Origin: CAINVV01 sp037129695
Lineage (GTDB): Bacteria > Bacteroidota > Bacteroidia > Bacteroidales > Prolixibacteraceae
Reading direction: 5' to 3'
DNA: 49,394 nt
NCBI GenBank assembly: GCA_037129695.1
Contig: JBAXUL010000013.1
Span: 1 to 49,394, forward strand
The notes under the pieces were generated by a model. It worked only from the letters and a program-made list of their open reading frames with translations. It made no database searches and had not been told where the DNA came from. Below, piece by piece: positions 43,084-49,394 of this stretch. A program made the position numbers and the translations under genes. The first letter of the stretch is position 1, and the number at the start of each line of letters is the position of its first letter.

Positions 43084-45552
43084 ATGAGAAAAATTGCGAT
43101 GTTGATATTGGTCCTCCTGGGGATGGGCCTTTCCAAATCCTTGACTGCCGGATCAGAAGCGCCGGTCAGGCTCAACGACGGATGGAAATTTCTGAAAGGA
43201 GACCTTGGCGGAATCTGGGAAGCGGTCAGGATCTTTAAAGCGGGCGATCCGGAAAGTGTTCCGCTGTGGGAGGATGTTGCCCTTCCTCACTGTTTCAATG
43301 CCACTGATGCCGTTGATCCCGACGTGAATTATTACCAGGGACCCGGATGGTACACCAACCGGATCGCAATGGATAATCCCAACCCGAATGGCCGCACAAT
43401 CCTTCATTTTGAAGGAGCCGGACAAAAAACTGAGGTCTGGGTTTATACAACCAAAGTTGGCTCTCATGTCGGCGGTTACAACGAATGGAGTGTCGATATC
43501 ACGGATGCAGTCAGGGAATTTAAGCAAAACACAAAATTATCAGAGAGCTACAAGGGAAAAATACCGCTTTCAATCCGTTGCGACAACTCAAGGGACCTTG
43601 AGATGATCCCTTCCAATATGTCTGACTTCAATGTTTACGGTGGAATATACAGGTATCTGAACCTTGTCTATCTACCGGCCTTTTCCATCGACCTTGCCCA
43701 AATCAATGCCTCAGTAGATGCGAAAGGACTGGAAGCAAAATTGGATCTGAATCTGAAATTCCTCAATAAATCAGACCTCAGCAAAGCCGGATTGAAAATT
43801 GAGATCAAAGATCCTACCGGGAAGGTGATAATGGAAAAGTCTTCCGAAACGGAATACTTCGAAGGTGAAAAAACAATCCTGTCACAAACAGTCAAAAAGC
43901 CGCTCCTGTGGTCACCCGACCGTCCCAACCTTTATACCTGCAATGTCACGATAGAAACCCCCGCAGGAAGTCAAACTGTCACGGAAAAATTTGGGTTCCG
44001 TAATTTTGAGTTCACCGAAAAAGGCCCTTTCCTGCTCAATGGCTCCAGGCTGTTGCTGCGCGGTACCCACCGCCACGAGGACCATGCCGGTGTAGCCCAA
44101 GCCATGACCGAACCCATGATCAGGCAGGAAATGATGATGATGAAAGAAATGGGCGTCAATTTTATCCGGCTTGGTCATTATCAGCAATCAAGGATCGTAC
44201 TCAACCTTTGCGACAGTCTGGGCATTTTTGTCTGGGAAGAGATACCCTGGTGCCGTGGAGGAATCGGTGGTGAAAAATACAAACAGCAAGCCAAAGATAT
44301 GCTTGCCGATATGATCAGCCAGCACAGAAACCATCCTTCAGTCATCATCTGGGGTCTGGGAAATGAGAATGACTGGCCGGGTGATTTTCCGGAATTTGAC
44401 AAGGAGAAAATCAGGACCTTTGCCACAGAACTGAATAGTATATCCCATGCGCTCGATCCTACCCGCATGACTGCCATGCGTCGCTGCGATTTCTGCAAAG
44501 ACATTGTGGATGTTTATTCACCTTCCATTTGGGCAGGATGGTACAAGGGTATCTATACCGAATACCGCCAGTCGACAGAAACCGAAATACAAAAGGTCAA
44601 ACATTTCTTCCATGCCGAGTGGGGCGGAGACAGCCATGCAGGACGTCATTCTGAAAATCCGGACAAGGTGCTGCAAAAGGTTGAAACAGGTGTTGGCACA
44701 GATGAACGCAAAGGCGACGCATCGCTTTTCGGCGGCCCGGCAAGGGTCTCGAAAGATGGCGACTGGAGCGAGTCCTACCTCTGCAATCTGGTCGACTGGC
44801 ACCTGCGCGAACAGGAAACCATGCCATATCTGAGCGGTTCAGCTTACTGGCCATTCAAGGATTTCTCCACACCCATCAGGCCTGACAATCCGGTTCCATA
44901 CATGAATCAGAAAGGAGTGGTAGAGCGTGATTTGACCAAAAAAGAGGCTTATTTTGTGTTTCAGTCGTGGTGGACCCAGGTACCAATGGCCCACCTTTAC
45001 GGCCATAGCTGGCCTGTGCGCTGGGGCGATGCAGGTGAGGAAAAAATGGTGAAAGTATACTCCAACAGCGACGATGCAGAACTGTTCCTCAACGGGAAAA
45101 GCTGTGGCGTCAAAAAACGCAACAGTCAGGATTTTCCTGCATCCGGACTCAGATGGAATGTTGTCTTCCTGGCAGGTGAAAATCAGCTCAAAGTAGTGGC
45201 CAGAAAAGGCAAGGTGACGGTAACAGACGAAATCAGCCAAGTATACCAGACCGAAAAATGGGGAGCTCCCGCGAAGTTGGCGCTTAAAAAAATCAACCAA
45301 CAGGGCGACATCGCCACGATCGAGGTAAAATTGTACGACGAGAAGGGTGTTTTGTGCCTGGATGCACGGAATGTTGTTCGTTTCGGACTGACAGGTGACG
45401 GACAACTAATTGACAATCTGGGCACTTCATCCGGTTCAAGGCAGGTGGAATTATACAATGGCCGGGCAACGATCCGGGTCAAAACGAACAATGGAAGAAA
45501 CGTGGCCACTATCCAGTCAAAAGGTTTGAAAACGGCTTTTCTGGAAATGTAA
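43084..45552 (+). CDS. GH2-family exo-hydrolase (beta-galactosidase/beta-glucuronidase type)
   Basis: An 822-residue secreted retaining hydrolase. ATG 43084 starts the signal peptide MRKIAMLILVLLGMGLSKSL; the in-frame ATG at 43060 would overlap the SGNH gene. It has an N-terminal sugar-binding sandwich (WYTNRI, SVDITDAV), an immunoglobulin-like domain, a TIM barrel with RGTHRHEDHAG, the acid/base Glu428 in WGLGNENDW and the probable nucleophile Glu512 in HAEWGGD (84 residues later, normal spacing), then two C-terminal domains. GH2 covers beta-galactosidase, beta-glucuronidase, beta-mannosidase and arabinosidase. The NEN motif and FHAEWGG are common among Bacteroidota PUL members. Specificity is not readable, but beta-galactosidase or beta-glucuronidase suits the locus. 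Confidence 0.93.
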   Translation: MRKIAMLILVLLGMGLSKSLTAGSEAPVRLNDGWKFLKGDLGGIWEAVRIFKAGDPESVPLWEDVALPHCFNATDAVDPDVNYYQGPGWYTNRIAMDNPNPNGRTILHFEGAGQKTEVWVYTTKVGSHVGGYNEWSVDITDAVREFKQNTKLSESYKGKIPLSIRCDNSRDLEMIPSNMSDFNVYGGIYRYLNLVYLPAFSIDLAQINASVDAKGLEAKLDLNLKFLNKSDLSKAGLKIEIKDPTGKVIMEKSSETEYFEGEKTILSQTVKKPLLWSPDRPNLYTCNVTIETPAGSQTVTEKFGFRNFEFTEKGPFLLNGSRLLLRGTHRHEDHAGVAQAMTEPMIRQEMMMMKEMGVNFIRLGHYQQSRIVLNLCDSLGIFVWEEIPWCRGGIGGEKYKQQAKDMLADMISQHRNHPSVIIWGLGNENDWPGDFPEFDKEKIRTFATELNSISHALDPTRMTAMRRCDFCKDIVDVYSPSIWAGWYKGIYTEYRQSTETEIQKVKHFFHAEWGGDSHAGRHSENPDKVLQKVETGVGTDERKGDASLFGGPARVSKDGDWSESYLCNLVDWHLREQETMPYLSGSAYWPFKDFSTPIRPDNPVPYMNQKGVVERDLTKKEAYFVFQSWWTQVPMAHLYGHSWPVRWGDAGEEKMVKVYSNSDDAELFLNGKSCGVKKRNSQDFPASGLRWNVVFLAGENQLKVVARKGKVTVTDEISQVYQTEKWGAPAKLALKKINQQGDIATIEVKLYDEKGVLCLDARNVVRFGLTGDGQLIDNLGTSSGSRQVELYNGRATIRVKTNNGRNVATIQSKGLKTAFLEM

Positions 45553-45590
45553 TTGAATAAGGCTTCAAACTAAAAAAAACATCCTCCGGA

Positions 45591-46796
45591 ATGAATAAAT
45601 TTCTCTTCATCGCTGCATTGCTGCTCTGCTCCATTTCCATGGAAGCCCAAAAATTGTCCACCGGCATCTGGGATGCAGAACTGTTACCGCTGATCAAATC
45701 AGAAGTAAGCAAAGGGAATCCCAACTACACCGCATCTTACCAAAAACTTCTGACAGAGGCCGAAAAATGGCTCGAAAAAAAGAATCCGACCATCGTCAAC
45801 AAACCGATGGCTCCGGCGAGCGGCGACAGGCATGATTACCTGAGTTTGGGAAAATACTGGTGGCCCAACCCCAATACTTCCAACGGTTTACCCTACATCA
45901 GGAAAGATGGAAAGACCAATCCGGAGATAAACAAATTCGACAGGAAAACCCTTGGGGAATTTGTGGATGGCGTTATCAAACTCACATTGGCATATTATTA
46001 CAGCGATCAGCAAAAATATGCCGAAAAAGCCGTCTCAATGATCAAAACCTGGTATCTGGATCCTGAAACCAAACAAAATCCAAACATGAATTTTGGTCAG
46101 GCAATACCCGGGGTAACCAACGAAAAAGGACGTCCGGAAGGAATTATTGATGCTTCAGGATTTATCTATGTCACAGATGCCATTGAGATCCTTCATGCCA
46201 AAGGTCAGTTGAGTGACACCGAAATGAAGGGTCTCCGGAATTGGTTTTCTGAATTTTGCAAATGGCTCACAACCAATCCGCTGGGAATAGAGGAAGGTCA
46301 GGCTGCCAACAACCATTCGATGGCCTATGATGTCCAGCTAACGCGATACACCATTTTTACCGGCGACCTGAAAAATGCCACAAGAATCATCAATGAATAT
46401 TCTCCCAAACGCCTGGTACCGCAAATTGAAGCTGACGGCAAACAGCCGCTGGAACTGGCACGGGTCACCAGTTTTCATTATTCCATTGCCAATCTCGGGC
46501 ACATGATCAACATGTGCGACATGGGCAAATTATTGGGGATTTCACTTTACACGAAGGGTCAGAAGAAGGGATCCATCGATATGGCCATTCAATTTCTGAT
46601 CCCGTATATCGGCGATAAAAGCAAATTTCCGTATAAAGATGAGACCATAAACTGGAAGTCGGAAGCCGGAACACTCGTCAACCTGATCTACCGGGCCTCC
46701 TATTACAATCCGGAAATGAGTAAAAAATACAGGGAAAATTACGATCAATTCAAAGAAAATGATTATCTTTTCGGGTTGACCTTTTTCAGACCATAA
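45591..46796 (+). CDS. Alginate_lyase-domain protein (PL5-like)
   Basis: A 401-residue secreted protein with the signal peptide MNKFLFIAALLLCSISMEAQ. It is helical throughout. KYWWPNPNT (about 86-94), FVDGVIKLTLAYYYSDQQKYAEKA, the active-site ANNHSMAYDVQ (about 239-249) and DGKQPLELARVTSFHYSIANL (about 282-302) match the alginate_lyase fold of PL5 (AlgL). In PL5 the NNH Asn/His, the Arg in ELAR and a Tyr do the chemistry; equivalents are present (NNH, LAR, FHYS). PL5 enzymes cut polymannuronate; a glucuronate-containing target is possible here. It is the last gene of the 13-gene run, 38 bp after the GH2 gene, and 252 bp before the GH29 gene. Confidence 0.82.
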   Translation: MNKFLFIAALLLCSISMEAQKLSTGIWDAELLPLIKSEVSKGNPNYTASYQKLLTEAEKWLEKKNPTIVNKPMAPASGDRHDYLSLGKYWWPNPNTSNGLPYIRKDGKTNPEINKFDRKTLGEFVDGVIKLTLAYYYSDQQKYAEKAVSMIKTWYLDPETKQNPNMNFGQAIPGVTNEKGRPEGIIDASGFIYVTDAIEILHAKGQLSDTEMKGLRNWFSEFCKWLTTNPLGIEEGQAANNHSMAYDVQLTRYTIFTGDLKNATRIINEYSPKRLVPQIEADGKQPLELARVTSFHYSIANLGHMINMCDMGKLLGISLYTKGQKKGSIDMAIQFLIPYIGDKSKFPYKDETINWKSEAGTLVNLIYRASYYNPEMSKKYRENYDQFKENDYLFGLTFFRP

Positions 46797-47048
46797 CCAA
46801 TTCGAGCGACGGAATTCAAAAACCCTCCCCGTTTTCTTCTGTTTTTCGGATCACAATTTATTCGTAGGTTCCATATAATTAATTTACAATAACTTACCAT
46901 ACGATATGGCTTCTTAGTTATAAGGACATTTCAATGTCGCAGATTCTGATTCCTATGTTTCAAGAATTCTGCCTGTTGTGTCTCGTAAAAGCCGCAATGA
47001 AAAAATTACGACAATATTATTTGTCGGTTTCTTAAATAAAATTAATAC
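46797..47048. promoter_or_regulatory. Gap between the lyase run and the GH29 gene
   Basis: 252 bp with no gene. It includes CCATAT (46871-46876) facing ATATGG (46904-46909), and a small hairpin CGACAA/TTGTCG at 47009-47026 just before the GH29 start. These could mark the GH29 promoter or leader. No strong Bacteroidota -33/-7 pair was found. Confidence 0.35.
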
Positions 47049-48434
47049 ATGAAAAAAAACATTTTAATCATCCTGATGTGCCTGTTTACCCTTCAGTCGG
47101 TCGTCGGACAGGAAAGTAAGGAATCTCGCGACAAAAGAATGAAATGGTGGCGCGAAGCCCGTTTCGGTATGTTTATCCATTGGGGACCTTATGCTGTCTG
47201 GGGCGGAGTTTACCACGGCAATGAACAGAAAAGTGGTGGAGCGGAGTGGATCATGAACCGCTGCAAAATCCCCGTAGTCGAATACCAGGAGGCTGCCGCG
47301 ACATTCAATCCTGTTAAATACGATCCTGAATCATGGGTATTGCTGGCAAAAGAAGCCGGAATGAAATACATTGTGATCACGGCCAAGCACCACGACGGGT
47401 TTGCGATGTTTAAATCCAATGCCAGCAAATTCAATATCGCTGACTTTACCCCTTACAGGAAAGATGTCCTGGAAGCGCTGGCCAAAGCCTGCAAAAAACA
47501 GAACATGAAACTGGGATTCTACTATTCCCAGGCACAGGACTGGAACAATCCCGGAGGAGCGGTTTCCCGAAAGGGAGCAGCAGAGGGCTGGGCCAATCCG
47601 GACTCTGCGCGTATCGACGCATTTACGGCTGCCAACAAAGGCCACTGGGATCCTGCTCAACTCACATCCACCATGGATGAGTACATGGAAAGGGTAGCCA
47701 TTCCCCAGGTCAAAGAGCTGATGACCAATTATGGCGAAGTAGCTGTTTTGTGGTGGGACACACCAACCAACATGACCGACGAAAACGCGGTAAAACTACA
47801 GAATCTGTTGAAACTTCAACCCAATATCATCACCAACGACAGGCTGAAACGCCCAAATTTCCCGGGCGATACGGGTACACCTGAGCAAAAGATTCCTAAA
47901 CCGGGAGAACTCGATGGCAAAGACTGGGAAACCTGCATGACGATGAACGGAACCTGGGGTTATCGCACCAGCGACAACAAATGGAAATCGCCTGAGACAC
48001 TGATACGCAACCTTTGCGACATCGCATCCAAAGGGGGCAACTACCTGCTGAATGTCGGTCCGGATGCACTCGGACAAATTCCTCAGCCAAGTATTGACAG
48101 GTTAAAAGCAGTCGGTGCCTGGATGAAAGTGAATTCTGAAGCGGTTTATGCGACCACCGCCAGCCCGTTAGGTATTTTGCCCTGGGGTCGCTGCACGCAG
48201 AAAGTACAAAACGGAAAGACCATATTATATTTCTCAGTCTTCGACTGGCCAAAAGATGGCAAACTGATTGTTCCCGGATTGAATCAACCGGCAAAATCAG
48301 CCATCCTGCTGGCCAATGGCCGTTCTCTGAAGTCAAAAAACACAACTGAAGGCCTGGAAATCAGCCTGCCTGAAAATGCCCCTGATGCCATTGCTTCAGT
48401 GATCAAAGTAACAGTAAACCACAGCCTAAAATAA
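47049..48434 (+). CDS. GH29 alpha-L-fucosidase
   Basis: A 461-residue secreted retaining exo-fucosidase with a signal peptide (about 1-20). Family marks are WWREARFGMFIHWGPYAVWGG, AKEAGMKYIVITAKHHDGFAMFKS, and the nucleophile Asp237 in VLWWDTP, then GGNYLLNVGPDALGQIP near the end of the barrel. GH29 proteins remove alpha-linked L-fucose, and some accept other 6-deoxy sugars. Length is normal for the catalytic domain plus a small sandwich, with no obvious extra module. It is set off by 252 bp upstream and 283 bp downstream, so it may be a separate transcription unit. It is the main evidence that the polymer has fucose or a related side chain. Confidence 0.94.
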   Translation: MKKNILIILMCLFTLQSVVGQESKESRDKRMKWWREARFGMFIHWGPYAVWGGVYHGNEQKSGGAEWIMNRCKIPVVEYQEAAATFNPVKYDPESWVLLAKEAGMKYIVITAKHHDGFAMFKSNASKFNIADFTPYRKDVLEALAKACKKQNMKLGFYYSQAQDWNNPGGAVSRKGAAEGWANPDSARIDAFTAANKGHWDPAQLTSTMDEYMERVAIPQVKELMTNYGEVAVLWWDTPTNMTDENAVKLQNLLKLQPNIITNDRLKRPNFPGDTGTPEQKIPKPGELDGKDWETCMTMNGTWGYRTSDNKWKSPETLIRNLCDIASKGGNYLLNVGPDALGQIPQPSIDRLKAVGAWMKVNSEAVYATTASPLGILPWGRCTQKVQNGKTILYFSVFDWPKDGKLIVPGLNQPAKSAILLANGRSLKSKNTTEGLEISLPENAPDAIASVIKVTVNHSLK

Positions 48435-48717
48435 TAATCTTCAGAAGTATCCCTTATGGAATAAGCACCAAAATTATGAATCACGATATGGGTTAAGAAG
48501 TGTTTAAATTATTATGTCGCACTTTTTCAAAGCGAACCTGGCGGGCTTTGCGCGAAAACCAACTGGTATTGCTCAGCAAGCGATATAAAACCTGCGACAA
48601 GAAATTGTTCTTCCTGCTTGAAAAAATTCATCCTTCGTTCCTCCCTTAATTTTCCGAAATATTCTGGCTTCAAAAATTGAAATAGGATTCCAACTATAAA
48701 TTTAAAATTGAAAGAAT
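48435..48717. other. Gap with hairpins after GH29
   Basis: 283 bp without a gene. CAAAGC at 48528-48533 pairs with GCTTTG at 48545-48550 within a larger run flanked by TTTTTC and GAAAA, a plausible terminator of the GH29 transcript. The AT-rich end (about 48660-48717) is the likely promoter of the next gene. Confidence 0.35.
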
Positions 48718-49287
48718 ATGAAGACAATTATGACCTTTTGTGTGCTCTGTTTGATGACTGCCAGTTTTCTTTTCGGTCAGGAGAAACCGAAAAATTTGGT
48801 GGGGATTTCCTATGGGATCGTACCTGCTGTGGGTCAAATGTATTTTGGTTCGCCTTACGACATTTGGCCAAAACGAGACCAAAGCAATGTATATCAAATC
48901 TTTTATTCACGCCAGGTATATTCGGCGATCAGGATCGGAGCTTACATTGAATATGAAAGAGTGAGGTTTACCGCGAATCCGAGTCCGGTCATTCATAATA
49001 TATTGCGGCGGAATATTGGGGTAAACCTGTTGGGGCAATTTCCTCAAACCCCATTACACGTGCAACTGGGAGGTTACCTTGGTGGCGGTTCTTTGAATGC
49101 GGACCAATGGAGCAAACTGACAGGAATTGATTTTGGATTTATTGCCGGACCAGCCTATGAAAAAGGCCAATACGGTATCGCGCTTCATGTTCAGACCGGT
49201 TTTGCGAATTACACCTCGACAGGAACCCCGGCTGATGTGAAGCTCTTTAATCCAAAAATTATGTTCAAATTTTACTATCTGTTCTGA
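48718..49287 (+). CDS. Small outer-membrane beta-barrel protein of unknown role
   Basis: A 189-residue protein with the signal peptide MKTIMTFCVLCLMTASFLFG and a C-terminal Phe (KFYYLF), the usual end of an outer-membrane barrel. Alternating hydrophobic strands are visible, with Gly-rich turns (VQLGGYLGGGS, IDFGFIAGPAYE). No enzymatic or TonB motif is present. It follows a 283-bp gap with a hairpin, so it is probably not part of the PUL operon, and it may belong to the adjoining chromosome region. I do not recognise a specific family. Confidence 0.7.
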   Translation: MKTIMTFCVLCLMTASFLFGQEKPKNLVGISYGIVPAVGQMYFGSPYDIWPKRDQSNVYQIFYSRQVYSAIRIGAYIEYERVRFTANPSPVIHNILRRNIGVNLLGQFPQTPLHVQLGGYLGGGSLNADQWSKLTGIDFGFIAGPAYEKGQYGIALHVQTGFANYTSTGTPADVKLFNPKIMFKFYYLF

Positions 49288-49394
49288 TAACATTCAACCA
49301 TGAAACGAGCATGGCGAAAGGCCACAAAAGGCGAGGTAAAGGCATTTGCGAGTTCCATGAGTACTTACAGATATTCAATAATTTAAATAATCTA
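49288..49394. other. Right edge, no feature seen
   Basis: The last 107 bp after the barrel gene hold no clear gene, repeat or hairpin. The window ends in AT-rich sequence. Confidence 0.4.

Noticed and set aside
46865..46880. GGTTCCATA shared with the left-end tandem repeat
   Set aside because: Only nine bases match, with no extended similarity, so chance is the simplest explanation.
1..49394. CRISPR array, prophage or transposase
   Set aside because: No regular short repeats with spacers, integrase, transposase or structural phage genes were seen. Apart from the regulator, the barrel protein and one β-helix protein of unclear role, the genes fit glycan use.

Overview
The window is one long carbohydrate-degradation island from a member of the Bacteroidota. 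Three things point to this: a SusC/SusD pair, a SusR-type hybrid two-component sensor carrying propeller, histidine kinase, receiver and AraC domains in one chain, and a type IX secretion C-terminal domain. Leaders are AT-rich and no strong Shine-Dalgarno sites stand out. The mix of sulfatases, uronate lyases and an alpha-L-fucosidase resembles marine or sediment Bacteroidales (Marinilabiliales / Prolixibacteraceae-like), but the genus cannot be fixed from sequence alone. I saw no rRNA, tRNA, CRISPR array, insertion sequence or phage gene.

Layout. (1) 1-206: two tandem copies of a ~103-bp repeat. (2) 278-10435, plus strand: GH10 endoglycanase, heparinase-II/III-type lyase, BNR_4 beta-propeller protein, PL12-like heparinase-III-type lyase, alginate_lyase-domain protein and a PL8 lyase. 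A 21-bp stem inverted repeat separates this block from the convergent sensor gene. (3) 10554-14657, minus strand: the hybrid two-component regulator. (4) 14887-21992, plus strand and divergent from the regulator: SusC, SusD, a FIVAR-like surface lipoprotein and a sulfatase. (5) 22263-26853: a second TonB-dependent receptor without SusD, followed by a beta-helix protein with a T9SS sorting domain. (6) 27163-46796: a 13-gene, tightly packed and partly overlapping run encoding a heparinase-like lyase, a PL6 beta-helix lyase, a TIM-barrel/cupin fusion, a DUF4380 protein, a GH67-like hydrolase, a sulfatase, a GH43/GH117-like propeller, a sulfatase, an alpha/beta esterase, a sulfatase, an SGNH esterase, a GH2 and a PL5-like lyase. 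(7) 47049-48434: GH29 alpha-L-fucosidase. (8) 48718-49287: a small outer-membrane barrel protein.

Working model (inference). The sensor detects a released oligosaccharide in the periplasm and switches on the flanking operons. Surface lipoproteins and the T9SS protein bind or cut the polymer, the two TonB-dependent receptors import fragments, and the periplasmic lyases, sulfatases, esterases and exo-hydrolases finish the job. Seven or eight uronate-lyase-type proteins of at least four folds, four Cys-type sulfatases, two esterases, and GH2, GH10, GH29 and GH67-like enzymes imply a sulfated, probably acylated, branched uronic-acid-rich polysaccharide carrying fucose or a related 6-deoxy sugar. 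It does not match the standard alginate, ulvan or glycosaminoglycan gene sets: no GH88/GH105 unsaturated uronyl hydrolase, hexosaminidase or rhamnosidase is recognisable. The TIM/cupin fusion (30618-32420) and the GH67-like protein (33428-35629) are the best candidates for previously undescribed steps.
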